Shown: positions 11,904-24,924, counted from the stretch's first letter. The stretch: 64,000 nucleotides of DNA from Ailanthus altissimus (GCA_946807835.1 OX327699.1:4953001-5017000), one strand, 5' to 3'. Notes: generated by a model from the sequence alone, not told the origin. Numbers and translations are program-made.

Positions 11904-14900
11904 TCAACTTTGATTTGACGACTGTTTTATTAGAGGTTGAGAAGTCTTGCCCCATTCTTCAGGTGGACTCTTTACCTCCATTAACAGAGCAACTACTTCC
12001 TTCATGGTGGGTCGTTCGGACGGCGAAGAGTTCACACAAAACATTGCAATGCCTAGTGTTTGAAGCATTTCTTGCACCATTTGATCTGGCAAACCTTGCA
12101 GCTTCGTGTCTAGTATCGACACAGCTGGTTCAAAGCTTCCCATTTTCTTTTTCACCCATTCAACTATATGTAGTCCATCACCTACTTGGGACTCAACGGC
12201 ACTACGACCGCTTAGTATCTCTAGCAAAACCACACCATAACTGTACACATCACTCTTCTCAGTTATGTTCATGGTGTATCCATACTCTGCATTGACCATA
12301 GAATTATGTTAGATGTGGAGATGATAACTTATTGAAAGATGAATGATGTAATACAAGCACTTTTTTTTCTTCATTAAGATTAAGCAAATAACATAAAAGG
12401 ACTATGTAAGTTATGATCATCCAATGTGAACAAAATCCATATGAATTCCTAAAACATCTGCTGTGTGTACAGATTCCCCTATAAGTTCACCACAACACTT
12501 ACAAAAACTGAAAAACTATCAAATGGAAAAGAAAAGGATATTGATTTGTAATTATGTGAAGAAAGTAAAGAACAGGATGAAGATGGAAGATACTTGCCTG
12601 GGGCAATATAACCATAGGAACCAGCTACTCTAGACATAGCATGGTGATAAGTTGGAGAGTTCATCAACTTCGCCAATCCAAAATCTGCCAAATAAGCGTC
12701 GTACTTGGAATCGAGAAGTATATTGTTGCACTTGACATCTCTGTGAAGAATAGCTGGAACACAATCATGGTGGAGATAAGCTAGACCCTGAGCTGACCCA
12801 ACTGCAATCTTGTACCTAGTTTCCCAGTCCAAGTTCCTATTCCCTTGCAATAGTTGTTGTAGATTGCCATTCGAGATGTAGTTATAAAGTAGAAGCTTAA
12901 CACTTTTATTGGAACAATAACCAAGCAGCTTGACTATGTTTCTATGCCTAATGTGTCCAAGAATTTGAATTTCAGCTGCAAAAGAGTCGACTGGTTCCTC
13001 ATCTTCTTTTGTTTTCCATAGCTTTTTTACTGCAATCAACTCGCCATTAGGCATTTCAGCCTTGTACACAATCCCAGAGCAGCCTTTGCCAATCACATTT
13101 TCATCTTTCAAGCAATCCAGGATGCTGTCAATGGTGAAGCTGAGCTTTTGAAAGGGAATGAAAGTCCAGGGATATGAGAAATCTTCAGCTCCCGGTGGTG
13201 AAGATGATGATCCTGAAGATTTCTCTACCATGTACCTATGATTTCGAGTAACTAGAATCCACGAAGCTAGAATGGCTATGGTCACTGAAGCCAGAATAAC
13301 AGAAATCAAAGCTATAGTTTTGGCAGACTTCAATCCATTTTTTCGAATGAGACTTGAGGAACAAGTAGACCCGTCAATGGATTGACAAAGTCGTGGATTT
13401 TGTAGATATGAATTTGGTGATAGAGTTCTAAAGAACGCTGTTACAGGAACAGGACCTGAAAAGTTATTGTAGGAGATATTCAGGGAAGTGAGACTAGTAA
13501 GGGAACCAAGGACTTTGATTCTTCCACTTAGCATATTATGTGAAATATCTAGTGACTGTAACTGTGTCAAGCCAGACATTGTATCCGGTAGCTCTCCTGT
13601 TAATGCATTTGAGCTCAAGTCCAAGCTGATTGTTAAGCTTGTCACATCACCAATTTCCTGTGGAACTGGACCAGATAGGCTATTGTAGCTCAAATCAAGG
13701 AGAGTCAGTTTCTGCAAATTTTTTATGGATTTTGGAATTGACCCCGTGAGTAGGTTGTTGTTGAGAATGAGCTTGTTCAAGTAACTGAAGTTTCCAAAAC
13801 TCCGAGGAAATTCACCTGTCAAGCTGTTTCTGCTAAGATCAAGCTGCTCCAAATTCACAAGTTCCCCCAACTGAGCTGGAATTTCTCCTGTAATGTAGTT
13901 ATTGTGCACATCCAGTAGCTCAAGAACTGTAATATTGGCAATCTCTGAAGGAAGGCCACCCGAGAAATGGTTCATGTACAGATCAAGAAAGACCAGGTTC
14001 TGCAATTGGCCTATCTCCTTTGGAATGTGCCCTGAAAGCTGGTTTTCTCCAAGCCTCAATCTCACCAGTGACTGACAATTTGCGACACTTCGAGGCAACC
14101 CTCCGGATAATGAATTCCCTAGAAGCAGAAGCTTGCTCAACTTCTTCAAACCGAAAATCTCTTCTGGAATTGACCCGGTAAGCTTGTTCCTTGAAAGATC
14201 AAGTGCATACAGGTCTGTGCAATTGCCAAAAGAGGCTGGTATTGTTCCAGAAACCGAATTTCCCCACAAGAAAAAATTCTGCAAGTATTTCAAATTACCA
14301 ACCTGCCATGGAATCAACCCCGATAATTGATTCTTATCAAGCTGAAGAGCTGTCAAGCTAGTACAGTTACTTAACTGCCATGGGATCAAACCGGTTAGCA
14401 GATTATCAGACAAATGAAGCTGCTCAAGAAGCACTAGCTTCCCCAAGTCACCAGGTATTTCACCAGAAAGATCATTAGCCGAGGCATCAAGCACAACAAG
14501 CGCTGAACAATTAGATAGCTCAGCTGGAATTGACCCAGATAATGCATTCCCCCATAAAAGCAAACTAGTAAGTTTCTGCAACTTACCCAGTTGAGGAGGT
14601 ATGGAACCAGTGAGCTTGTTCATGTGCAAATACAAATTCCTCAACTCTAAACATGAACCAAGTTCAGCCGGAATGGAACCTGAAACCTCAGTATCATAAA
14701 GAGCTAATGTCTGAAGATTGATTAAGTTACCAAATGTAGGGGGTATATCACCGGAAAGGTCAGTGGCTGCAGCACCAAATGTTGTGAGGTTGGTGAGCAG
14801 TCCTAGTTGTGAGGGAATCTTCCCTGTTAAGTATGGATTTCCCCCTATTCTAAATTCTTGTAAAGAGACCAAAGAGCCCAACTGAGATGGGACTGAACCA

Positions 14901-15481
14901 TTAAGCAAATTGTCTTGTACACAAAACACTTGAAGTGAAGTAAGGTTAGCAAGTTGAGGGGGAATCCTCCCTGAAAGTCTATTGGAATTCAAGAAAAGGA
15001 ACTGAAGCAATGAGACTTGGCCTAGCTCTTCGGGTATAGACCCAAAGAAAGAGTTAGAGGAAAGGTCTAAAAGGCGCAAATGAGTGAGCTGGCCAAATGA
15101 AGGAGGGATTGTACCTGAGATATTGGTTGAGGAGAGATTCAGGAGTTGCAGAGAAGACAGAGAGGAAATCTGTGGAGGTAAATAAGAAAGATTGAGGAAC
15201 GTGTTTGGTAGAGAAAGGGAGATGACTCTGTTTTGAGGGGAACAAGTAATGCCTTGCCATGAACATGGAGTTGAGCTTGAAGGGTCCCATGAAGAGAGGA
15301 TAGATGAAGATGCTTTTGCAGAAGGGCCAGCTGCTGAGATAAGTGAAAGAAGGGCTTCACCATCAGGAGAGAGTGAAGAAACCAAAATGTTGTTATTGGA
15401 CATTGTTAACAAGAACAAGAATGAGAAACACAAGAGAGAAGAAGAGGTGACAAAATGACTGGTTTTTTCTCTTTGAGCCAT
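11904..15481 (-). CDS. RGI5: LRR receptor-like kinase, RGI5 / At1g34110 type
   Basis: Two exons, 15481..12598 and 12286..11904, give 1088 residues. Order: signal peptide (about 1-34); LRR N-terminal cap with the cysteine pair TPCSWQGITC (71-80); about 23 plant-type LRRs (xLxGxIP) to ~690; transmembrane helix ~722-744; kinase. Kinase residues: glycine loop GKGCSGIVYK (798-807), lysine in AVKK (K819), HRD at 913-915 followed by VK (an RD kinase), DFG at 933-935, and APE (960-962) completed across the splice. The C-terminus ends EEWGKTSQPLIKQSSNQS. Arabidopsis At1g34110 is the near-identical relative I recall. RGI receptors bind root meristem growth factor (RGF/GLV) peptides at the plasma membrane. 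All catalytic residues are present, so it looks functional. The exact RGI member is inferred. Confidence 0.95.
12287..12597 (-). other. GC-AG intron of the RGI5-like gene (311 bp)
   Basis: Minus strand: exon 1 ends ATTGCCCCAG and the intron starts GCAAGTA; the intron ends CAATGCAG and exon 2 starts AGTATGGATAC. This phase-1 junction makes APE-YGYTM, exactly the kinase activation-segment sequence expected. The nearest GT downstream (AA|GTATC) would shift the frame. Apart from the C, the donor matches the U1 consensus very well (CAG|GCAAGT), as is typical of GC-AG introns. Retention would give a 1000-residue protein ending at 12479, truncated after APG. Confidence 0.88.
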
Positions 15482-15947
15482 GGGGGGACAAAAAAAGGAA
15501 GTATATGATTTGAAATGGTGAAGTTTAAGAAATTGGATGAAGAGTAATATGATGAAAATCCTGGTAATCTTGGTAATGGTGAAGATTGTGAAAGTGAAAG
15601 TGAAAGTCCACTCTAGGAGACAACATGCATGTGATGAGAAGAAGAAGAAGAAGAGATGAGTTTTTCAAGCTTGGTATAAGTGATTTTGACAGGATGCTTA
15701 AAGTTCACACTAAAGAGTTGAACTTGAGCCCTTTGCATGTGAAGCAAACAAAGAGAAAACAAAAATTTTAAGAAAAAAAGTAAAAAGCATCATAAATCAT
15801 CCATTAATGGAGGATTCTGTTGAACAAACAGTAAAAAAACCCAGAAAAAATGTACCTCCTCCAAGTGCTGATGAGCAGAAAATAATGATAATATTGCCGA
15901 TGAAAATGATGCAAACGGCAAGCTTTTTAAAGGCCAAACCTTGCAAG

Positions 15948-16118
15948 TTATTTCACTGCACGAAAGTTGGCCATGATATAGCAGAGGCGGCAATGGTGGT
16001 GGGGATGGTGGCGGCGGAGGTGGTGGCCGGCGGTGGGCGTGTGTTTTGAGTGGTAAGAGAGCTTCTTGAGCTTTGTTAGAGTTTGCAGTAAAGAGAATGA
16101 ATGAGAGAGAGAGGCCAT
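15948..16118 (-). CDS. Small ORF upstream of RGI5-like gene (56 aa), doubtful
   Basis: Same strand as the receptor kinase, about 470 bp before its ATG. It begins MASLSHSFSLLQTLTKLKKL and ends CRLCYIMANFRAVK, basic and His-rich in the middle. A TATA-like TATTTAAA lies only 12 nt before its ATG, so transcripts may start inside it. In that case only the internal ATG at 15974 (8-residue MANFRAVK) would act as a uORF. The region is CT-rich like a 5' leader. I recognise no family. Confidence 0.3.
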   Translation of the reverse strand: MASLSHSFSLLQTLTKLKKLSYHSKHTPTAGHHLRRHHPHHHCRLCYIMANFRAVK

Positions 16119-16129
16119 TGCTTTTGCAT

Positions 16130-16137
16130 TTTAAATA
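16130..16137 (-). promoter_or_regulatory. Putative TATA box for RGI5-like gene
   Basis: Minus strand TATTTAAA followed by CT-rich leader-like sequence (CTCTCTCTCATTCATTC). If used, the receptor-kinase 5' leader would be about 600 nt. A closer promoter cannot be excluded. Confidence 0.35.
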
Positions 16138-16459
16138 CGTAAAACTATTTCAAATATTTTTTTTTCAGTCGAGTGATTAGGGCGCCAGTGTTTCTAAATT
16201 TTTTTAATGGCCCCATGTTGCCTTTGTTATCCAGTTATTAAGCAATGAAGCTAAGACATCACCATCATCTATCCCTAGCTGTACATGTGTCATGATCAAA
16301 AGATATGGTAGCCACGTGGGGTCCTTAGTATGGGCCCCCCGATGTAGAATCTGACGGTTGAGGTAAAATGCTGTAAATCCAATGGTCATGGTATTTCCTG
16401 AACTGGGGATAATATTTCCAACATGGTTGACAGGTGTACAAGTAAAGATTATAAAAAAT

Positions 16460-16730
16460 AAAATTTTAACTCTTAAAATTTAATTTTATCCTTTTATTTT
16501 TAAAATTATTCAAAAATATTTTTTTATTAAAATTTTATATCTTTTTCACTAATTTTTACTTTTTTAACTTTTTTTTAATAAAACAATATTATTGTCATGT
16601 GATCATAAAATTTTTAAATATAATAATTAAAAAATCTTGTTATTACATTAAAAGTAATTTTTTAAATAATTTTAAAAATAAAAAATAAAATTTCCTTTTA
16701 AATTAACTTTTGAGAATTTACATGTCTTTT
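16460..16730. mobile_element. MITE-like foldback element
   Basis: Imperfect terminal inverted arms of about 60 bp (16466-16525 against 16655-16725). The shared core TTTTATTTTTAAAATTATT occurs on one side and its complement on the other. There is no coding capacity. The layout resembles the element at 19439-19735. The target duplication was not resolved. Confidence 0.45.
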
Positions 16731-17410
16731 ATCTCAAGACTATATCCTCTTAACATGTACTTGAAAATCTCAAAAGAATTATATTGAGGTAAATTTCGAT
16801 GCATTAGATTTTTTTCTTTTAAGAAATCATCACATCTTTTCATTTTTCTTATTACAATTGAAGAAATTATATAGCTTAAAAATTAAAATTTTAGGATATA
16901 ATTTTGTAAAAATTAGTGTTTCTTGAACATAATTGTAATTATCATGAATCCTACTTAATTTTACTAGGATAATTATAACAATTCCTCTTTTACATGTATT
17001 TAAGTGAATTTATAATATTATAAGAATGAATTACTGAGTGACAATATCACACTGTTTATTCAATAATTTAACTTTATTTGTAAGACGTTATATCATTTTT
17101 TTTATGTGATTATAATTCTCAGTCCATGAACATGAGACATGGTGATTCTATTAATATCACATTAAAATCATAGTATTTCGGTTGTATGAATTTTTATACT
17201 TTTTTTTAAAAAAGTATATAATTTATTTATTTTGTATTAAATTGGTCCTTAATTTTTATAAAGTCCCACACACTTACAAAGAGTTGATCAAAATTTAATA
17301 CGATAACAATAATTTAATCGTTTGAATAACTTTCATAATCTAAGATAGTTATATAAATGAACAAATATACTTTTATTTAAGAAAAATTATGGACCCAACT
17401 TGAATGATAT

Positions 17411-17415
<5 letters not shown>

Positions 17416-17447
<32 letters not shown>
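17416..17447. repeat. (AT)n microsatellite
   Basis: About 16 AT dinucleotides in a row. Shorter AT runs occur near 20541 and 54284. Confidence 0.9.
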
Positions 17448-17452
<5 letters not shown>

Positions 17453-19438
17453 GACTTCATTATTACAAAGCTCATCCATCTAATTCGACTCTTAAAATAT
17501 TAGTATGGGCCAATCCCTCACTAATAAGTGAAGAGATATTCTTGAACTGACTTATAGTTCTCATTTTTATTTTTTTTTAAAGCTTTTGAACAATGAGAGA
17601 AATCTCTTCTATTAACAACCCAACCTCTTACCTCCAATATATTACTCTAACTCGGGTGGTTGTGAGTGCAATGAACTTTAGCAGCCAGTCGAGTCACGCC
17701 CTAGAGCACTTATAGTCCTCAATTTACTCAAGAGAAGTCCTTGACATTAGGTGTCCTGCTCAGCCAAGCCAACCACTCTAGTCACGTATGATTTAAAACG
17801 AGTATGCCACCAAGAATTATGAGATCTAAGATTCTCTCCACAAATATAATTTTTATAATTTTAGTAGGCACTCTATAAGAATAAAAAAAAATATTTATCT
17901 TTATTTTGGTAAAACTCTAATAAATAAGTTGAGAAAGAGAAAACCTTAATTCTTTCCAATTCTAATTGAATTCTATAATTATGAATTGAATTCACGTCAT
18001 AATCTTATAAATAGGGTCGAAACGGCTGAGTTAAGAAAAGAATTCTTAATTCTAAATAAGCCATGTTAGCTCTTAGAATACCTAACAGTCTTTCTCTTTC
18101 TTTTTTTATTCTTTTATTTTTTTTTGTTCTTATTAACTTAAGCATTAGAATGTCATTACCAAAATAACTCTTGACATAATCTAACCTCTTTTTAGTTATA
18201 GAATTCTTATCAAGTCCAGTATTTTTAAAATAAATTAGTTTAACTTAGTTTTTATGAAGTCTAAACTTTATCAAATATAAATTTTAGAAAAAAAATTCAA
18301 CTTATTGATTTAAAATTATCTAAATTTTCGAATGAACAAATATAATTATAAATTAAGAATGTAATAAATAATAGAAATGGAATCAAAATCAAGAGGGTGT
18401 GAGGGTTTGATGTGCACAAGTACAAGGAGAGGCACATTGAGTGTGTAATATGATAATAATCATATAAGAAAAAATTAAAAAAATGGAAAACCAATGCCTT
18501 GGCCTTGGGAATACAAAGACTCTTTGATGATAAATAGGGTGAGGTTTAGGCAAGGCAGCTTAGGAGATTGTGAAAGTTAAAAGCTAATTGCTATTGTGTT
18601 AAGACTAAGTAAACAAAAGTCCCCCCAATTCCGATGTCTTTTTTTTTAATTATTATTTTACATTATATTTTACACATTTTAAAATACATAAACTATCTTG
18701 CCTGTGTTTGTATTCTATTTTTTTAATCAAAAAATTATTTATTTATTTTTAGGGCTTAATTCTGGCGTGCAAATAGAGGAATTTCTTGGTATTTTTTTTA
18801 TAAAAAAAAAACTTTGTTTATATAATCTTTTTGTTTTCATTTTTTTACTGTGGGGCTTTGGATTTACTGTGTTGAAGTGAAATTAAAAATTTTGGGTTAA
18901 CCGAGGAAGAGGAGGTGGGTTTGTTTTGGGAGTGGAGCAAAAGATAATGTAGAGTGAGAGTCATAGTCACATGAGAGAAAGAGATAGAGATGAGTTCTTG
19001 ATTATTTTTTTTTATTTGGGAATAATTTAGGGCACAATTAACTATTAGGGTTTTTTTTAGGTTTTGACTGTTTCCTAACAATTTAGCCGCATCATAAAAG
19101 AAAATTGAAAAAAATAAATTAATTAAGGAGTAGTTTATTTTAATTTTAGTGAAATGAGAGGAATTTTTTTGGGTAGGAGATTACATTAGGTTATCCCCAA
19201 AAAATATTTGTACTTTTGAGATGCTACTGAATTTTAAGTGTTAGAAGAGAACCCAATGTGACTCTTCTCTCATGATTATATTTCAAGTCAATGTCAAGTG
19301 ATGAGCCATTACTTTATTTATATATATAAATACATTAAATATTACATCATCTAAAATTAAAAAATTAAATATTATTTAAATATTTATAGGTGTATATATT
19401 ATAAACCATTGAGGACAAGAGATTCTAATTTGGAATAG

Positions 19439-19735
19439 AAATATTTTAACTCTAAAATTTGACAAATTTTTATTTACCTCTTTATTTCTAAAATCTAAAA
19501 TTCCTCAAAAATATTCATTTCAGCGACAACAACAATAAAATTTTAATTTATTATCGATATTATTATATTCAAAATTTTATAATGTATATAATGATAATAT
19601 TATTATATAAAAAAAAAGTGCCAAAGAATAGTAAATATTAGTGAGAAAAATAATAAAATAAGTAATTTTTTTTATAATTCTAAAAATAAGATAATAAAAT
19701 TATCCTTTAAATTAATCTTTTAGAGTTTAAATATT
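19439..19735. mobile_element. MITE-like foldback element
   Basis: Terminal arms AAATATTTTAACTCTAAAA (19439-19457) and TTTTAGAGTTTAAATATTT (19717-19735) are inverted repeats with one mismatch. The body is AT-rich and non-coding with further inverted similarity inward. It looks related to 16460-16730. The family is unknown. Confidence 0.5.
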
Positions 19736-21670
19736 TTTTTCCGTTATAATTTAAAGGGTGTGTGGGATGTAGACAATAGGTCTTCTCCCTTAAAATAACT
19801 TTGCAAGAAAATTTTTATATAAATTAATTCCAACATAATCATTTAACAAAATTATTTTTTAAGTATCTTATTTTATTTTTCTCATTATCATTACTATTTT
19901 AATCAAGTTAATTTCAAAATAATATATATATATATATGTAAAATTATATTAGACGAGCATATAATAATTTTATATGTCTATCCCTTCTATGATTTTTTTA
20001 TACATGTATTTTATATTGATTAATGCTAAATTTATATAATTGAGATATAAATTTTAAATTTAAAAAGATGTGCCACTAATCGTAGCTACTATTTTGTTAA
20101 GTAACTACTGTTTTTTTTAGTAAGGTATTTATTACCTTCTTAATTTTTATTAATATTATAATTATACAATATTAATCAATAATAAACACATTAAATAGTA
20201 TATCAATTAGAAGGCAAACTAATATTTAAATATAGCATTACTGTTTAATATTTGATAAACAATACACAAACAAAATTATCAAAAGCGCTTTGGAATATTC
20301 ATAAAGTTTTTTTTTTCTTTTAATCTATTTTCATAGAGTTTGTTGAAATAATTTAACATGATTTTTAAAATCACAATGTTAATTAGAATGCTTTTTGAAG
20401 AAACATTTCATCAACACTTTATATAAATTACTTCTAAGATTTTTTTAAAAAAAAGTATTTAAAGTGATTCCTTAAAAGTAAAGCTTGATAATTATTGTTT
20501 TATAAAAGCAATTTCAAATATCTTGAAAAACAAGTTTTCAAATATATATATATATATATATCTTGAAAAAATAATTTACTTGTAATACTTTAATAATAAA
20601 AAATAAAAAAACAAGTCAATAAGCACTCTGTCTCTTCTAGATATTGAAAGCTATTTATATTGTGATAAACTTTTTTTTAATGTATTTTTTAAATAGATTA
20701 AGGATCACCATTAACAGTTTGTGTATTTGTGCACTTAGATATTTGTCTTAACAGTAAAATATGTTAACTCCTTGACTTAAGTAAGGGTTCAAAACCTGAT
20801 AAAGGTTAGATAAATAATCATTCATCCAATTCTCAAGGGGCAATTATTTCAATTGTTATTGATAGTTATTAAAATTTAAAATTTATAATGTAACACTGGT
20901 ATAAAAAAAATAGTTTGTGTACTTATACATGCTTTGATTCTTTTAAAGTTTAAAAAAAAATTAATATTTTGGATTGAATACTCATTTCAAAGCTCATATA
21001 AATTTTTTTGGACTTTTTACTTGCAAAAGTTCAAGATACCTTTTTCGATTATTATTATTAATAATATAATTATTTATTTTCTCTAAATTTTAGCGAACCT
21101 AATTTATTAAAAGACTCGTAAGAGACTTCTATACGGATAAAAAGAAAACTGTATTTATTGTGCTAGACCCTATAATAAAAATTAAATAAATAAGAAAACT
21201 ATCAACATTATTTTAGCATAGCCTCATAAGAGAAGATTAATTTAAAAAATATTGTAATATCCTAATTTTATTAAATTTTTCAACTTCTATACTCATATTA
21301 TCCTATACATAGGGAGAAAAATCAAAGAAGATGGCACAACATAGATATTCATCATTTATAATCCAATTTAGATGGATCAATTCTCACTCTAAAAAGGGGC
21401 AACACACTTATTATTTTTTTGGGGGGTTATTTTTAATTTAAAAGACTATGCCTTTGTGTATCTCTACTATGACAACAATATTCTATGGTGCTTTTATATG
21501 AATAAGCTGATGAAACTCTAATAAAAGTAAACGTAGACTTACATTGAGTTGAATTATTATAAATGCAATGTCTTTTATTACTTTATTTATTTATTGTTAA
21601 TCTCTACCTCATTCTTAAAAGTAAACAAATTTAATTGTGGAATTTAAATTGACCAAATTTTGGAATCAAC

Positions 21671-21750
21671 ATTATTATTATTATTATTATTATAACAACA
21701 ACAACAACAACAACAATAATAATAAAAATAAATAAATAAATAAATAAAAA
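21671..21750. repeat. Compound microsatellite (ATT)n(AAC)n(AAT)n(AAAT)n
   Basis: Four adjacent short tandem arrays: ATT, then ACA/AAC, then AAT, then AAAT. Likely polymorphic. Confidence 0.85.
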
Positions 21751-23023
21751 CCAAATTTAATGTAAAAGAGTCTATTGTTGAAGGCAAGATTTTTAAAGTT
21801 ACAATAAGAGAGAAATAAGGTTAAATTTGTAAAATAACACAAGTTTATTTTTTAAAAATTTAATCTTTAAAAGAACTTAAAGGATTTGTATTCTTAAAGG
21901 CATAAAATTTATCCTTCTTTCAATAAAGATAAAGCAATTCTTTTGTGATTACAATCTAACAATTAAAAGAAAAGAAGGGAAAAAATATTCTAATAATGCA
22001 AAAAATCTTTTAATCAATAGAAAAAAAACCAAATGAATAGAATGTTTTCAGTGTAGAATTTCCACACTTTATTAGAGTATAGACAAATAATTCTGTATAT
22101 AAAGAGTTGTTAAAAGTCAAATTTTGACTTAATTCTATTTACAAAAAATTGGTTAATTTTTCTATTTTTGTTTTCAAGTATATAGTTCCTTGTTCTTGTT
22201 TTTTTTTTAAAAAAACATCAAACGTTCACATTAATAAAATTTCTTAACCACTAAACTTTATTTTAAAAAATTATGTATCTAATATGCTTAATTTTTATAC
22301 CAAAATTTATGGTTTGGGTTTCTAATTTTTTTTTAATCACTTTAAAAAGGTTTTTATCATCGTATGGGATTTTGGCCCAAGCATAATTTAGAGGACTTAG
22401 TGTAGCCTATAAGTTCTAAGCATTTTTAGCAATTCGAGAATGTCTCACCCAAGACCTATGATCAATTGTTGGAGCGTTCGTCATGCATAACACCTTAAGT
22501 CCTAACCTACCATTACTGAGGCTCCAACTTTATACAAGAGAAATCTTTGGGCTACACCTTAAGTCCTCAACGTTAAACCTTTGATGCTAGGCGGGTCACC
22601 CATTCCCCTATTAGGACGAGAAGATATTCATTTACTACAGTATCAAGGTCTCAAAATAATCCAAGAACCTAAATTGCTTTTGTCCTAAAAGATTTTGAAA
22701 TCTTAAAATTTTCAATGTAAATCATTTTACAGTTGCAAGATGTAGCCTAAATAAAAAAAAGACTCTTATAATCTCGATATATGATTAGGATAGAAAAGTA
22801 ACAATTTGTCTTAATTTTATAAGGATTTAATTATCAAATACGATAACGTTTATAAATAAAGGCTAAAAAAAAAAAGATCTTCTTCGTCTTCTTCTTTTTT
22901 TTAGGGCAAGCCTTTCGAATTATTTCTTCTTCTTTTTGACTTCATAAGCTATTGTCTATAATATTTTTTTTATAGTCTTCAAGGCCTCCAAAATAATATA
23001 TCTTATAGATATGTTTATTCATT

Positions 23024-23190
23024 ATAAAGGCTATACCTTTTTGTATTTATATGATAAAGATAATTATTCATTAGTGTTATCTAAAGTGAATTAAGATTTG
23101 GTTTATGTCTATAAAGGCTATACCTCCTTGTACTTCTATGATAAAGATAATTATTCATTAGTATTATCTAAAGTAAATTAAGATTTGGTA
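23024..23190. repeat. Two-copy 87-bp tandem repeat
   Basis: The unit begins ATAAAGGCTATACCT at 23024 and again at 23111. Both copies continue through a shared GATAAAGATAATTATTCATT to an AAGATTTGGT end. They differ at only a few bases, so the duplication is fairly recent. Confidence 0.85.
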
Positions 23191-23887
23191 AATTAGACAT
23201 AAACTCTAAAAAGTTGAACATCTATCTTGTGCATATTTTGTTTATTCTTTCTTTGATCTTGACCCAGTCCAAGGCTTCAAAGAGCCCGGTGCATGCCTTA
23301 AACCTAATAAATATTAATAAATAAATACTTTGATTCATTGTTTTCACTGAAATGCAAATATGACTGGTTGGCTTGGGATAGTTCAAAATCCGAGATCAAT
23401 AATTATTAATAACATTTACTCCTTTTTTTTTTTTTTTTGCTTATTTAAAATTTGTTCTTAGGTAGTTTTAATCATTTTATTTAATTGTTATTCAAAAAAC
23501 TTTTTGTTTTTTTTTTTGAGGTCTTTGTTTCTCAAGTGGTGCCAGAATGTCTATAGTCTATTGCACTAATCGTACTAGTGAAATTAATTAATATTTAAAT
23601 AAAATATAAAATTGAATTAAGTACCACCTTTAGGTGAAAATAATACAAATTGGAATCTAGATTTTACATTTTTTAAGATTGAAAAAATTTTCATTAACTC
23701 ATACATTAATATCCAAGATTACTTACTTAGCTTAGTGAAAGATAATATAGGATATTTTAACGAATAACGTAAATTGTTGGCATAATATATGGAGTATTAA
23801 GTTAATTAATTGTAATAAGTATGATTAAAATATTGTAATAAGTATAACAAATACTCAAATAGGCCCAGGCAGGATGCAGTCCCCTGT

Positions 23888-23948
23888 CAAAGATGCAAGA
23901 CTCGCATAATTTTATTTTATTATGCCAATAGGCGCCGTTGCATCTTTG
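23888..23948. repeat. Nested hairpin
   Basis: Outer arms CAAAGATGCAA (23888-23898) and TTGCATCTTTG (23938-23948) are perfect. Inner arms GCATAAT (23904-23910) and ATTATGC (23919-23925) are also perfect. The segment is GC-richer than its surroundings. The right arm shares TTGCATCTT with the hairpin at 5105-5193. Confidence 0.65.
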
Positions 23949-24813
23949 TTTACACTTTACACGGGATATTAACACTGTTAGCCCCCGTGGCTGGTATAAA
24001 TTATATTTTGATAACAGTTTAAATTTTAATTATATTATCACCCCTCTATTTAATTGAAAAAATAAAAATATCTTCATTTTTTAAAAATAATTTAATCATT
24101 TATGTGATTAAATTCACGAGGGTATTTTTATTTTTTTTCAATACCTCAGGATAATTATGAATAAATAGTCATTTATTTACAAGGCATTTGTTTTTTTTTT
24201 CATAAACAAATATTTATTTATAGAGGCCGATACTCATACTCTTTTGATCTCACAAATTTAATTATAAAAAAGTATTTATTTTAGTTTTTGTTCCTATATA
24301 AATATTTATTTGACTCCATTCTTAAACTAATATATAAAATAACATTCTTTGAGCTATTTTTCCTATTTAATTTTGAATTCAATCACCATTTTTCCTCTTC
24401 GAATAAATAGCACAAATAAATTTTAAATCTAACTCCAGCTTTGAATTGTAATTCTCATTCATCTTTCAAAATCTTGCCATATATTTTGTTCTTATTATGA
24501 ATTTCTGCTTGCAATTGTTAATTTTTATGAACAAAAACCCATTTTTCTTTCATCTCAATTGAGTTTTAGTAAATCCTAATTTACATATATTTATATATAT
24601 ATATACACATATATATCACAACCAAAATAAAAAAATAAAAAAAACTCAATAAAAAATAATCATTTTCAAACAATTGATTATGTATAAATTAAATTAAAAA
24701 ATTACATAAATACTATAAATACCTTTTTATCTAAATTATTATCAATGCTTGGTCATCACATCTATATCCACATGTATATACACACATATATAATAATATT
24801 AGGTATCTCATAT

Positions 24814-24924
24814 TATATTTTAAAAAGTGATATATTAACTAATTATTAAGTGTAATAAATAATTTTAAATTTTATATTATTTTATAATTTAATAATTACT
24901 TGACATATTACTTTTTAAAATATA
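24814..24924. mobile_element. Short palindromic MITE-like element (111 bp)
   Basis: Ends TATATTTTAAAAAGT (24814-24828) and ACTTTTTAAAATATA (24910-24924) are perfect inverted repeats. Similarity continues inward with few mismatches to a short AT-rich loop. It resembles in layout the 156-bp elements at 34879 and 36549. Confidence 0.5.

Noticed and set aside
12479..15481. A single 1000-codon ORF as the complete receptor-kinase gene
   Set aside because: Its last ~38 codons are intron sequence; the true kinase C-terminus lies in exon 2 (12286..11904) joined through a GC-AG intron.
11904..15481. Plus-strand and alternative-frame ORFs at 11915-12295, 13488-13688, 14133-14330, 15054-15290, 15139-15363 and 15249-15458
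   Set aside because: They overlap the receptor-kinase exons antisense or out of frame and have no family resemblance.
15807..16049. 80-codon plus-strand ORF (MEDSVEQTVKKPRK...)
   Set aside because: Lies antisense to the probable leader of the receptor kinase; composition comes from GGTGGC-type simple sequence; no homologue recalled.
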